64,000 nt of DNA from an uncultured Clostridia bacterium. Lineage in GTDB: Bacteria > Bacillota > Clostridia > Christensenellales > Aristaeellaceae. The position numbers and the translations under genes were made by a program. The notes beneath the pieces were generated by a model. It searched no databases, was not told the origin of the DNA, and saw only the letters and a program-made list of their open reading frames with translations. The stretch is from contig CAKUKE010000004.1 of the NCBI GenBank assembly GCA_934662505.1, positions 1 to 64,000 on the forward strand, written 5' to 3'. Position 1 is the first letter of the stretch, and each line of letters starts with the position of its first letter. Shown here in pieces: positions 32,736 through 41,087 of this stretch.

Positions 32736-34721
32736 ATGGACATTTCCGCCAAGACCATCAATACCATCCGGGTCCTTTCCGCCGACATGGTGCAGCAGGC
32801 CAACTCCGGCCATCCCGGCGCGCCCATGGGCATGGCGCCCATGGCCTACGCCCTGTGGCTGCATCGGATGAAGCACAACGGCCACAACCCCGCCTTTGCG
32901 GATCGGGACCGTTTCGTCCTTTCCAGCGGTCATGCCAGCGCACTGGAATACTCCCTGCTGCACCTGACGGGCTACGGGCTGACCATGGACGACCTGAAGC
33001 AGTTCCGTCAGCTGGGCGCCCGCACCCCCGGTCATCCCGAATACCGCCGCACCCCCGGTGTGGAAACCACCACCGGCCCTCTGGGACAGGGCATTGCCAA
33101 CGCGGTGGGCTTTGCCATCGCCGAGACCATGCTGGCCGCCCACTTCAACCGGGAGGGCTTCCCGGTGGTGGATCACCGCACCTATGCCATCTGCGGCGAC
33201 GGCTGCATGATGGAGGGCATCGGCGCGGAGGCCGCCTCGCTGGCCGGCACGCTGGCGCTGGGCAAATTGACCCTGCTCTACGATGATAACGAGATCTCCA
33301 TCGAGGGCGACACCGACATCGCCTTCCGCGAAAATGTGGGCGAACGGTTCCGTGCCTACGGCTGGCAGGTGCATCAGGTCGCCGACGGCAACGACTGGCG
33401 GCAGGTGCTTGCCGCACTGGAGGAAGCCGCCAAGGACGAGACCCGTCCCGCCCTCATCATCTGCCCCACCCACATCGGCTACGGCTGCCCCGCCAAGGAA
33501 GGAAAGGCTTCCGCCCACGGCGAGCCGCTGGGCGAGGACAACCTGCTGGCCGCCAAGGCGCAGCTGGGCATGCCCGCCGACAGGTTCCGGGTGGACGAGG
33601 ACGTGTACGCCCACTGCACCCGGCTGATGGAAAAGGGCGCGCAGGCCGAGGCCGACTGGCAGCGCATGTTCGACGCGTACTGTGCAGAATACCCCGAGCT
33701 GGCGCAGGAATGGGCGGTGTGGCATCAGACCGAGCTGCCCGACGAGGTGCTGCTCAACGATAAGCTGTGGCGGTTTGACGGCAAAATGGCCACCCGCAGC
33801 GCGTCGGGCGACATCATCAACCAGCTGGCGCGCCTTCTGCCCAATCTGGTGGGCGGCAGCGCCGATCTGGGTCCCTCCAACAAAACGGCCATCAAGGACG
33901 GCGGCGATTACAGCGCCGAGAACCGTGCCGGCCGCAATCTGCATTTCGGCATCCGGGAACACGCCATGGCCGCCATCTGCAACGGTATGGTGCTCCACGG
34001 CGGTCTGCGGGTGTTCTGCGGCACGTTCTTCGTGTTCAGCGATTATATGAAGCACGCCATGCGCATGGCGGCGCTGATGAAGCTGCCCGTCACCTATGTG
34101 CTCACCCACGACTCCATCGGCGTGGGCGAGGACGGCGCCACCCATCAGCCGGTAGAGCATCTGGCGGGTCTGCGCGCCACCCCCGGCATCGTCACCTTCC
34201 GTCCCGCCGACGCCCATGAGACGGCCGCCGGCTGGCTGACCGCCCTCACCTGCGGCAAGCCCACCGCGCTGATCCTGTCCCGCCAGAACCTGCCCCTGTA
34301 TGAAAACAGCGACGGTCGGGCCATGAAGGGCGCATACGTGCTCTCCGACAGTCAGAACGCCGTGCCGCAGGTCATTCTCATGGCCTCCGGCAGCGAGGTG
34401 GAGCAGATGATGGGCGCGCAGGCGCTCCTTCGTGCCGAAGGCGTGGACGCCCGCGTGGTGTCCATGCCCTCCATGGAGCTGTTCCTGGCGCAGAGCGCCG
34501 AATATCAGGAGAGCGTGCTGCCCTCCTCCGTGCGCGCCCGGGTGTCCATGGAAGCGGGCGCCACCATGCCCTGGTACCGCTTTGTGGGGCTGGACGGCGT
34601 CGCGCTGGGCATGGATCACTACGGCGACAGCGCGCCCGCGGCGCAGCTGTTCAAGGCTTACGGCTTCACCGCCGAGCATGCGGCGCAGGCCGCCCGCGAC
34701 CTGCTGGCGCGGATGAAGTAA
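32736..34721 (+). CDS. tkt: Transketolase
   Basis: A 661-aa full-length thiamine-diphosphate enzyme of the pentose phosphate pathway, moving two-carbon units between ketoses and aldoses. The N-terminal cofactor domain has 'SGHPGAPMGMAPMAYALW' and the TPP motif starting GDGCMMEG (154-161) and ending with 'DDNEISIEGD'. The middle pyrimidine domain has 'FGIREHAMAAICNGM' with the catalytic Glu. 'THDSIGVGEDGATHQPVEH' binds substrate phosphate. The C-terminal domain is complete. The ATG at 32736 follows GGAGGCATAAGCG. The gene may also support CO2-free supply of ribose and erythrose phosphates in an anaerobe with no oxidative branch visible here. Confidence 0.97.
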   Translation: MDISAKTINTIRVLSADMVQQANSGHPGAPMGMAPMAYALWLHRMKHNGHNPAFADRDRFVLSSGHASALEYSLLHLTGYGLTMDDLKQFRQLGARTPGHPEYRRTPGVETTTGPLGQGIANAVGFAIAETMLAAHFNREGFPVVDHRTYAICGDGCMMEGIGAEAASLAGTLALGKLTLLYDDNEISIEGDTDIAFRENVGERFRAYGWQVHQVADGNDWRQVLAALEEAAKDETRPALIICPTHIGYGCPAKEGKASAHGEPLGEDNLLAAKAQLGMPADRFRVDEDVYAHCTRLMEKGAQAEADWQRMFDAYCAEYPELAQEWAVWHQTELPDEVLLNDKLWRFDGKMATRSASGDIINQLARLLPNLVGGSADLGPSNKTAIKDGGDYSAENRAGRNLHFGIREHAMAAICNGMVLHGGLRVFCGTFFVFSDYMKHAMRMAALMKLPVTYVLTHDSIGVGEDGATHQPVEHLAGLRATPGIVTFRPADAHETAAGWLTALTCGKPTALILSRQNLPLYENSDGRAMKGAYVLSDSQNAVPQVILMASGSEVEQMMGAQALLRAEGVDARVVSMPSMELFLAQSAEYQESVLPSSVRARVSMEAGATMPWYRFVGLDGVALGMDHYGDSAPAAQLFKAYGFTAEHAAQAARDLLARMK

Positions 34722-34964
34722 TTTCCTGCTTTTCCCCGTTCTCTGACCGTCCGGGAAACGCGCCGCCCGCGCTGCCGGAAAACAGCGAAAAACGGCGGTC
34801 ATGCTGCCGCGAAGCCGTGAAAGACGGTCAGCGCGCTGTTGAAGGCGGCGGAGGGCAACGGGCGTACGCTCGCAAAGCCGCGAAAGGCGGCAGTCAGGCG
34901 ATGCCGTCACACCGTCCTTTCCCCGCACTTTTCCCTGTGAACATGCAAAAAAGTTTTCCCATGC
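34722..34964. other. Short spacer, no gene
   Basis: Non-coding GC-rich sequence between the transketolase gene and the terminator; nothing recognised. Confidence 0.55.
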
Positions 34965-35000
34965 AAACAGCCCGGACGGTATCACCGTCCGGGCTGTTTT
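34965..35000. terminator. Bidirectional terminator between tkt and the DUF3048 gene
   Basis: AAACAGCCCGGACGGT (34965-34980) and ACCGTCCGGGCTGTTT (34984-34999) are exact complements around ATC, with T runs outward on both strands. It closes both convergent transcripts. Confidence 0.93.
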
Positions 35001-35095
35001 CTGTAACCGTCAGGGCAGCCGTCCGCAAAAGCGAACCGTCCCCTGCAGCCGCGTCCGCGCCGTCCGGAAAGGACGGCAGGGACGCGCCGCTTTTT

Positions 35096-36175
35096 TTATT
35101 CGTACCGCACTTCCAGGAACCTGGGGCTGGCGACCACCACATAGGTCTTGCCCCGCTGCAGCTGCATTTCGTTGCCCTCGCTGTCGAAGAACACGGTGCG
35201 GCTGTCCGCGTCCGTGCGCACCCAGTAGCCGGACATATGCTTGCCGTTCATAAAGAAGTCGGCGTTGCCCTCGCCCACCTCGGTCAGGTTGGGACGGTCG
35301 TGCTGGTTGCTGTAGTAGGTCAGCTGCGTCCACTGGACGATCACGTTATTGAAGGTGACGGGGCTGTCGGGGGTGTTGTAATCCACGTACAGCTCGTCGC
35401 CCTCGGTGATGTGGCGCACATAATCCTGCGTGTCGGCGCTGTAGGTCAGGTAGCTGTTGGAATGACCGTTGCCGAAGTCCAGCACCACCTTGCCCGCCTC
35501 GTCGCCCGTCATGGGCTCGTCGGTGAACAGGTAGGGACGCTGGGTAAATTCATAGCCCGTGGACAGCAGATAGTCGTGCACCTGACTGAGCGCCACCTGA
35601 TGGTTATGGGGGCTCTTGTGATGCTTGACGTTGCTGGAATAGGGGGAGCCGTTCTGACCCAGCAGGTTGAACACCAGGTTCACCTTCCGGTCATACAGCC
35701 CGTAGCTGCGGATGCGGCCGTACACGTTGGAGCCTTCGGCCTCCTGACCGCCGGCGAACACCCACGCCGCATCCCACTCCTGCCGCATATCCGCATGCAG
35801 AATGCGGGCGGAACGCACGGGACCCACCTGCTCGGGGTATTCGGTGGCGTACAGCGCCATCAGACGGGTCATGCCGATGCCGTCGATGGGCAGTTCATAA
35901 ATCATATCGGCCTGAGCGATGCCCCACTGGGGACGGGCGCCCTTGATATTGTCGATGTTCACCAGCACGGGCACGTACGTCCCCGTCCACGGCAGACCGG
36001 TCACCGGGTTCACCCCGTCCACAACGGGGTTCAGATCCCACTTGCCCTGCGCGTTTTTGCCCTGAGGCACAATGCCCCGGTCGGAGGTGCTGTCCACCAC
36101 CGTCTCGCCCAGCGCGCCCAGTACGGGGGTCAGGCACAGCGCCGCCATCAGCAGCCATACCAGCAGCTTCTTCAT
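35096..36175 (-). CDS. DUF3048 (YerB-like) secreted protein
   Basis: A 359-aa exported protein. A signal peptide covers 1-23 (MKKLLVWLLMAALCLTPVLG); unlike Bacillus YerB it shows no clear lipobox. Conserved DUF3048 blocks include 'NPVTGLPW' (~56-63), 'VLVNIDNIKGARPQWGIAQADMIYE' (read in order, ~70-95), 'RLMALYATEYPEQVGPVRSAR' and 'HHKSPHNHQVAL' (about 187). Structures of the family show an NTF2-like and a winged domain; the role is not known. Ribosome site GGAGAGGAG. It sits alone between two convergent or divergent units. Confidence 0.9.
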   Translation of the reverse strand: MKKLLVWLLMAALCLTPVLGALGETVVDSTSDRGIVPQGKNAQGKWDLNPVVDGVNPVTGLPWTGTYVPVLVNIDNIKGARPQWGIAQADMIYELPIDGIGMTRLMALYATEYPEQVGPVRSARILHADMRQEWDAAWVFAGGQEAEGSNVYGRIRSYGLYDRKVNLVFNLLGQNGSPYSSNVKHHKSPHNHQVALSQVHDYLLSTGYEFTQRPYLFTDEPMTGDEAGKVVLDFGNGHSNSYLTYSADTQDYVRHITEGDELYVDYNTPDSPVTFNNVIVQWTQLTYYSNQHDRPNLTEVGEGNADFFMNGKHMSGYWVRTDADSRTVFFDSEGNEMQLQRGKTYVVVASPRFLEVRYE

Positions 36176-36387
36176 GTTCGTTGCTCCTCTCCCGCCGCGT
36201 TTCGCGGCAGTCTTTTCCTGTTTTTTTCAGCCGTCTTTTTAAGAAAACGGCTTTTTTACGCCGTGTATTTCAACAGGGCGGTTCCTTTTTCCTGCAAAAT
36301 CATGTCAACTTTATTACGTTTTTTAATAATTTACAATTCGCCCCCTCGTTTTTTACGTTGGTCTTTCATCGGGAGCGGAAAATATGG

Positions 36388-36417
36388 TTGCGCTTTTCAC
36401 CGGGAGCATGCTATAAT
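36388..36417 (+). promoter_or_regulatory. Promoter of the CNNM/CorC-type gene
   Basis: TTGCGC (36388-36393) and TATAAT (36412-36417) are 18 nt apart, 34 nt before the TTG start. Confidence 0.72.
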
Positions 36418-36451
36418 AGGGTACATTTTACTTTGTCGGGAGGGACCCTGT

Positions 36452-37792
36452 TTGGACGACCCGTTAGGCCGATGGCTGATCGCCATCCTGTATCTTTTGT
36501 TCATTGCCGCCCTGGCAGCCTGTGAGACCGGCGTGAAGCACGCCGATGAAGAAGACAAAATACACCCGGCCCGTCTGCGGGCCATTCTGCGGGATCAGCG
36601 CCACACCGGTGCGGCGCTGCTTTTTGCGCGTCTGACGTTCCTGTTCCTGCTGGCGGGCAGCCTGTGCCCGCTGCTGGGCGGCGCGTGGTGGCAGAACCTT
36701 TTGTGCTGTCTGGGTGCGGCGGCAGTGACCGCGCCGTTGTGCGACGTGCTGCCCCGCCGTCTGGCGCGCCGCAACCCGGAGGGTGCGGTCCACGGTCTGC
36801 GTTTCCTCATCGTGCCCCTGTGCACCCTGCTGCGCCCCCTGTCCATCGGGCTGGTCGCCGCTGCGGAAGGGCTGATGCGCCTGTTCGGCGTGGATCCCGC
36901 CGCCAAGGAGGAAGTGACGCAGGAAGAAATACAGGCCATGATGGACATTGGCGAGGAGACGGGCAACATTGAGCAGAGCGAACGGGAGATCATCTCCAAC
37001 GTGTTCGATTTTGTGGATATGACCGCCGCCGACTGCATGACCCACCGCACCGACGTAACCGCCCTGTGGGTGGACGAGGACAAGGACGCCATTTTCCGCA
37101 CCATCCGGGAAACGGGGCTCAGCCGCTTCCCGGTCTATAATGAGGACATTGACGACGTCATCGGCATTCTGGCCACCCGGGACTTCCTGCTCAATGAAAG
37201 TCTGGATACCCCCCGTCCCGTCCGCGAACTGCTGCGGGAACCCTATCTGGTGCCCGAAACGGTGAAGACGGACGTGCTGCTGCGGGACATGCAGCGCGCC
37301 AAGACCCACATGGCCATTGTGGTGGACGAATACGGCGGCGTCAGCGGGATTGTGACCATGGAGGATCTGCTGGAGGAGATCGTCGGCAATATCTACGACG
37401 AATTTGACCCCGCCGACGAGGCGGAGATCGTCCCGCTGGGCAAGGACGTGTGGCAGGTATCCGGCACGGCGGAAATTTCCGCACTGGCGGAGGCCATGAA
37501 CGTGACCCTGCCCGAAACCGAGGATTACGACACGGTGGGCGGCCTCATTTTCAGCCGCCTGTCCGCCATCCCCCCGGACGGAAGCACCCCCGAATTGACC
37601 CTGTGGTGCACCCGGGACGGGGAAAAGCCTCAGCCCGACGACGAGGATGAGGACGAGCCCCGGGACGTGTGCGACCGGGTTCACATCAAGGTGGAAAAAA
37701 TTGAAGACCGCCGGGTGGAAAGCGCCCGCGTCACGCTGCTGCGCGACCAGCCCGTGCACGACGCGCCCGGCGACGGTTCCAGAAACGGCTGA
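36452..37792 (+). CDS. CNNM/HlyC-CorC family CBS-domain membrane protein
   Basis: A 446-aa protein of the hemolysin C/CorC/CNNM family. It has a DUF21-like membrane domain with hydrophobic helices at about 8-25, 52-72, 74-95 and 105-130, then 'SEREIISNVFDFVDMTAADCMTHRTDV' leading into a CBS pair (~190-310), and a C-terminal CorC_HlyC domain (~325-405, 'YDTVGGLIFSRLSAIP'). Members are linked to Mg2+ (or Co2+) export. The start is TTG 36452, 8 nt after GGGAGGG; no ATG or GTG with a ribosome site precedes the first helix. The protein ends with a ~40-residue charged tail. Confidence 0.88.
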   Translation: MDDPLGRWLIAILYLLFIAALAACETGVKHADEEDKIHPARLRAILRDQRHTGAALLFARLTFLFLLAGSLCPLLGGAWWQNLLCCLGAAAVTAPLCDVLPRRLARRNPEGAVHGLRFLIVPLCTLLRPLSIGLVAAAEGLMRLFGVDPAAKEEVTQEEIQAMMDIGEETGNIEQSEREIISNVFDFVDMTAADCMTHRTDVTALWVDEDKDAIFRTIRETGLSRFPVYNEDIDDVIGILATRDFLLNESLDTPRPVRELLREPYLVPETVKTDVLLRDMQRAKTHMAIVVDEYGGVSGIVTMEDLLEEIVGNIYDEFDPADEAEIVPLGKDVWQVSGTAEISALAEAMNVTLPETEDYDTVGGLIFSRLSAIPPDGSTPELTLWCTRDGEKPQPDDEDEDEPRDVCDRVHIKVEKIEDRRVESARVTLLRDQPVHDAPGDGSRNG

Positions 37793-37828
37793 TGAAAACG
37801 CCGCGCCCGGCGGCGTTCGGGCGTACAG

Positions 37829-37860
37829 GGGTGTCGAAAAAACTTTTTCGGCACCCTTTC
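37829..37860 (+). terminator. Terminator of the CNNM/CorC-type gene
   Basis: GGGTGTCGAAAAA (37829-37841) pairs with TTTTTCGGCACCC (37844-37856), one wobble, then TTTC. A 13-bp stem with almost no loop. Confidence 0.7.
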
Positions 37861-38110
37861 ATTACCCCTTCACGGCGGGAAAGCTGCCCCACGGTCTTCC
37901 CGGCGATGGGAACGCCTGACGCAGGGAGCATGCACAGGCGCTGCACGCATTTGCAGCCCGGCGCGCCTTCCGGCAGCGGCTGCATTTTCTGACCGCAGAC
38001 AGACCCTCCGGCGCTGCGTTCCGCGAAGGGCGCCGTGCTTTCGGCCTCCCGAATACGGTGCATGCGCCGTCCGCCCGGTGCGGAAACAAAACAGGAAAAG
38101 GAGAACCACC

Positions 38111-38563
38111 ATGTTTCGACCCATGCGCAGACCTGAAAAAGCGCTGTCTGATGAGGCGGCCCGCCGCCTGCTCCTGCAGGCGCGCCGGGGCGTGCTGGCG
38201 GTCAACGGCGGCGACGGCTACCCTTACGCCTGCCCGGTCAATTGCCTCTATGACCCCTCCGCCGGCAAAATCTATTTTCACGGCGCCGCCCGCGGTCACA
38301 AGGCGGATGCGCTGCGCCGCTGCGACAAGGCATGCTTCACCGTGTACGGCGGCGAGCGCCGGGCGGAGGGCGAATGGGCGCCCTGTCTGCAAAGCGCGGT
38401 GATTTTCGGCCGCTGCCGCCTGATCGCAGATCGGGACGTGACGGCGGAGACGGTGCGCCGTCTGGTGCGGAAGTACTACCCCGATGAGGATGCCATTGAG
38501 GTGGAAATGCAGAAGGCCGGGCGCGCCGTGCAGCTTTACGAAAGGACCGTGGAGCACACATGA
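38111..38563 (+). CDS. Pyridoxamine 5'-phosphate oxidase-like / NimA-like flavoprotein
   Basis: A 150-aa split-barrel FMN-binding protein. 'MRRPEKALSDEAARRLLLQARRGVLAV' (read in order, residues 5-31) and 'YPYACPVNCLYD' (~37-48) are the NimA/PNPOx opening. 'IYFHGAARGHKADALRR' gives the FMN phosphate contacts, and 'CFTVYGG' follows. Such proteins are annotated as 5-nitroimidazole reductases (NimA type) or FMN-binding proteins; drug resistance is not implied. The ATG at 38111 follows AAAAGGAG. It stands alone between the CNNM-type gene and a repeat-rich spacer. Confidence 0.83.
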   Translation: MFRPMRRPEKALSDEAARRLLLQARRGVLAVNGGDGYPYACPVNCLYDPSAGKIYFHGAARGHKADALRRCDKACFTVYGGERRAEGEWAPCLQSAVIFGRCRLIADRDVTAETVRRLVRKYYPDEDAIEVEMQKAGRAVQLYERTVEHT

Positions 38564-38720
38564 CGGGCAAGGAAATTCAGGAAAAATAAGCGCCCGCGCA
38601 GGGCGCAGCCGGACGGCACAGGCTTCATCATACGGCATTTGCGCAGATGCTTGTCCGCGCGTGGAGCGGCCAGACGGCACGCGCCGTACACGCCCCCTAC
38701 AACGCTATGTGTTGGCAGGC

Positions 38721-38861
38721 GCGCATGACCCATGAAAACGGTGCCTTGACCAGACGGCACGCGGCAGCGCACCGTACCCGCCCGTAAAACAACCGCGTCC
38801 TTTCCCACCCTCTCCCGTTTGACCGCGGCAACGCGCACGCGCACAGCCTTTAAGCCATATT
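38721..38861. repeat. 141-bp direct repeat, copy 1
   Basis: Aligns with 39008-39148 without gaps. It begins GCGCATGACC and ends AGCCTTTAAGCCATATT. Its last ~75 bp differ from copy 2 at only two positions; the first ~65 bp are less conserved. Function unknown. Confidence 0.85.
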
Positions 38862-39007
38862 TGAATCTGCCCCATGCTGCGGGGTACACCCCGTCGCACA
38901 GGAGGCGGATTGAGATGGACGAGCCTGCCCCATGCAACAGAGGGCGCCGCGTCTGCGCGTGGAACGGACGCGCCTTCGTTCCTTCGCCCGGCGGCTCACA
39001 GTCAGGG

Positions 39008-39148
39008 GCGCATGACCCTTGATGACCCTCCCTTGACCAGACGGCACACGGCAGAACGCCGCGCGCGCCCGTAAAACAACCGCGTCCTTTCCTACCCTCT
39101 CCCGTTTGACCGCGGCAGCGCGCACGCGCACAGCCTTTAAGCCATATT
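39008..39148. repeat. 141-bp direct repeat, copy 2
   Basis: Second copy, offset 287 bp from the first. The conserved part (from CGTAAAACAACCGCG to GCCATATT) contains CCGCGGCAGCGCGCACGCGC, a purine-pyrimidine alternating stretch. Confidence 0.85.
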
Positions 39149-39240
39149 CACGCTGCGGAGCGATGCGACCCGCGGCAGGGCTTTCACGTGTGCCGGCGCT
39201 GCTTTTCCGCCGCCGCTCCTCGAGCCGCGCGGACACATGA

Positions 39241-39284
39241 AAAAAAGGCCGTTCCCCCCAGTTAAGGACAGAACGGTCTTTTTT
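39241..39284 (-). terminator. Terminator of the DUF951-lepB operon
   Basis: GGCCGTTC pairs with GAACGGTC (wobble) across a 16-nt loop, with T6 on each strand outward. It lies 46 nt after the lepB stop on the minus strand. Confidence 0.85.
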
Positions 39285-39329
39285 CACATTTTCAGACGGT
39301 CGGCTTCATCCGTTGGGCGGCCGTTTTCA

Positions 39330-39983
39330 TCACTTGACCGTGCGGATCTTATTCAGCGGCCACATGACGAACTTCACCTTGCCCATGATCATATCCCGGG
39401 AAAGGGGGCCCACCTCGCTGTAGCGGCTGTCGTGGCTGCTGTAGCGGTTGTCGCCGATGACGAAATACTCGTCCGCCCCCAGGGTGATCTCGTCATAATC
39501 CCGGGGCGTGGAGCCCATGTATTCAGGGTCGGGCTGTTCCTCGCCGTTGACAAAGAGCTTGCCGTCCTGAATGTACAGGGTATCCCCGGGCAGCGCCACC
39601 ACCCGCTTGACGAACAGGGTATAGTCCTGCAGCCGGAGGGCGGCGCCCAGATCGACCCCCTTGCCCATCCGGTTGGGATAACGGCAGATGACGATGTCGC
39701 CCCGCTGCACGTCGCCCAGCAGATAATCCAGCTTGGAGGTGTACACGATTTCCTTATCCTGCAGGGTATTGGTCATGCTGGTGCCGTCCACCCGGATGGG
39801 CTCAAACACGAACACGCGGATGAGCATGGCGATCACCACGGCGGCCAGCAGCGTGACGATCCAGCTGAGTACTTCCATTTTAACGGACTTCGGTTCCTTT
39901 TCTTTTTTCTTTTTGTCCACCGGCTTTTCTTCCGTCGCCACGGACGGCGCCGCTTCCTGCTTTTCAGGCTGGGTCTGCATCAT
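39330..39983 (-). CDS. lepB: Signal peptidase I
   Basis: A 217-aa type I signal peptidase. The cytoplasmic N-terminus (1-38) is Lys-rich, one transmembrane helix (about 39-61) follows, and the catalytic pair is Ser69 in 'VDGTSMTNTL' and Lys126 in 'YTLFVKRVVALPGD'. Box E 'IGDNRYSSHDSRYSEVG' is also present. It removes signal peptides from exported proteins such as those encoded in this window. Bacillus-type SipS-like. The gene overlaps the end of DUF951 by 20 nt, so they are in one operon under the strong promoter at 40237-40265. Adjacent ATG codons at the start leave one residue of doubt. Confidence 0.96.
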   Translation of the reverse strand: MMQTQPEKQEAAPSVATEEKPVDKKKKEKEPKSVKMEVLSWIVTLLAAVVIAMLIRVFVFEPIRVDGTSMTNTLQDKEIVYTSKLDYLLGDVQRGDIVICRYPNRMGKGVDLGAALRLQDYTLFVKRVVALPGDTLYIQDGKLFVNGEEQPDPEYMGSTPRDYDEITLGADEYFVIGDNRYSSHDSRYSEVGPLSRDMIMGKVKFVMWPLNKIRTVK

Positions 39984-40206
39984 GATTCCCTTCTTTCAGC
40001 GTTTCGGAGGCCGCGCCGCTGCCGCCCCGGGACAACACCGTCTTCACCCGGCGCAGGTAGCTTTCTCTGTCCAGCATGACGATGCGTCCGCATCCGTGGC
40101 AGCGGATCTTGATATCCGCCCCCACCCGGATGACCGTCCACGTGTCCTGACCGCAGGGATGCTTTTTGCGTGTGCGCACCACATCGCCCAGTTCAATTTC
40201 CCCCAC
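39964..40206 (-). CDS. DUF951 family protein
   Basis: An 80-aa small protein. The DUF951 pattern is clear: 'ELGDVVRTRKKHPCGQDTW' followed by 'VGADIKIRCHGCGRIVMLDR', with Cys18 and the CxxC at 36-39 placed to bind a metal. The family is widespread in Firmicutes, commonly next to ychF, rpsF or chromosome-partition genes, and has no settled function. The GTG at 40206 follows GGGAGGCGG. The last ~15 residues overlap the lepB start and extend past the usual family end. Confidence 0.88.
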   Translation of the reverse strand: MGEIELGDVVRTRKKHPCGQDTWTVIRVGADIKIRCHGCGRIVMLDRESYLRRVKTVLSRGGSGAASETLKEGNHDADPA

Positions 40207-40236
40207 GGCCGCCGCCTCCCTTTTTCAGATGGGTCT

Positions 40237-40265
40237 ATTATATACGTTCTTTGTGTTTTTTTCAA
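40237..40265 (-). promoter_or_regulatory. Promoter of the DUF951-lepB operon
   Basis: On the minus strand TTGAAA (40265-40260) and TATAAT (40242-40237) are 17 nt apart, with an A-rich spacer. The start codon is 31 nt downstream. Confidence 0.88.
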
Positions 40266-40326
40266 CTTCCGCCCCATGAATTGGCATTCCGAAGCGGAAA
40301 ATTTTACGTTTTGTTCACAGCCGCGC

Positions 40327-41082
40327 TCAGGGCTTTATGCCCCACGCCGGGTCATAGCCCACGTAGGTCAATTCCAGTCCCCGCGCGGGAGCGGTCACGC
40401 CCAGATCCAGCCGCGTGCCGCCGTCCAGCGCCCGGGGGATGCATTCGGGCGGCAATTTGCCCTGACCGATATAAATGAGCGTGCCTGCAATGATGCGCAC
40501 CATGTTGTAGAGAAAGGCGTTGCCGCACACCGTCAGGGTGACCGTCTCCCCCGACCGGGTCACATCCGCCTGATACAGGGTGCGGACGGTGGTTCTGGCG
40601 CTGCCCCCGGAGGCGGCGAAGGCGGCGAAATCATGGGCGCCCAGCAGCGCCTTGGCCGCCGCGTCCATGCGCGCCGCATCCAGCGGCACGGGCACATGGG
40701 CGGTCAGCTGTCCCCACAGCGCGCTGGCGTGGGGCGCGTTATAAATGCGGTAGGTGTAGATTTTCCTGTCCGCCTTGAAGCGGGGATGAAAATCCTCCGC
40801 CACCCGCTGCCCCGCCGTCACCCGGACGTCCTCCGGCAAAAGCCGGTTCAGCACGAAGGGGTATCGGTCGGGCGGGATGGGGCTGTCCGTTTCAAACATG
40901 GCGCGCTGGCACAGGGCGTGTACGCCCGCGTCGGTGCGGCTGGCGCCCGTCACCCGGGTAAACACGCCCAGCGCCTGCTCCAGCGCCTCCTCCAGCACCT
41001 GCTGCACGCTGAGGCCGTTTTCCTGCCACTGCCACCCCACATAACGGGTGCCCAGATAGGATACCGTCAGCAGCACTTTCAT
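40327..41082 (-). CDS. truA: tRNA pseudouridine(38-40) synthase TruA
   Basis: A 251-aa TruA that isomerises U38-40 in the tRNA anticodon arm. The catalytic Asp51 is in 'ASRTDAGVHA'. 'KIYTYRIYN' (about 106-114) and 'GNAFLYNMVRIIAGTL' (~190-205) are family hallmarks. It starts at ATG 41082, 5 nt after prmA, as the last gene of addA-prmA-truA. No strong terminator is seen after it before the DUF951 promoter; a small TTCCG/CGGAA hairpin near 40293-40305 may be involved. Confidence 0.96.
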   Translation of the reverse strand: MKVLLTVSYLGTRYVGWQWQENGLSVQQVLEEALEQALGVFTRVTGASRTDAGVHALCQRAMFETDSPIPPDRYPFVLNRLLPEDVRVTAGQRVAEDFHPRFKADRKIYTYRIYNAPHASALWGQLTAHVPVPLDAARMDAAAKALLGAHDFAAFAASGGSARTTVRTLYQADVTRSGETVTLTVCGNAFLYNMVRIIAGTLIYIGQGKLPPECIPRALDGGTRLDLGVTAPARGLELTYVGYDPAWGIKP

Positions 41083-41087
41083 CCGGC

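Larger units (their letters stand above)
38564..39240. other. Repeat-bearing spacer, no gene
   Basis: This gap after the NimA-like gene has no believable gene. Minus-strand frames through it (for example 38536-38937 and 38850-39287) repeat the same basic, Arg/Val-rich translation because they read the 141-bp repeats given separately. A third, partial fragment resembling the repeat start (GGCCAGACGGCACGC) is at about 38669-38683. Confidence 0.65.

Noticed and set aside
31623..34985. Open frame of 1,120 codons on the minus strand
   Set aside because: It runs antisense through the phosphohexomutase and transketolase genes. The translation is His/Gln/Gly-rich with no family signature, as expected opposite GC-rich codons.
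36229..36257. GCCGT/ACGGC hairpin with T run before the CNNM-type promoter
   Set aside because: It looks like a plus-strand terminator, but no plus-strand gene ends there. Kept out of the feature list as a chance structure or part of the yerB leader on the other strand.
38536..39287. Two similar minus-strand proteins in the spacer before lepB
   Set aside because: Their similarity is due to the 141-bp direct repeat; the start regions lack ribosome sites and the second crosses a terminator.
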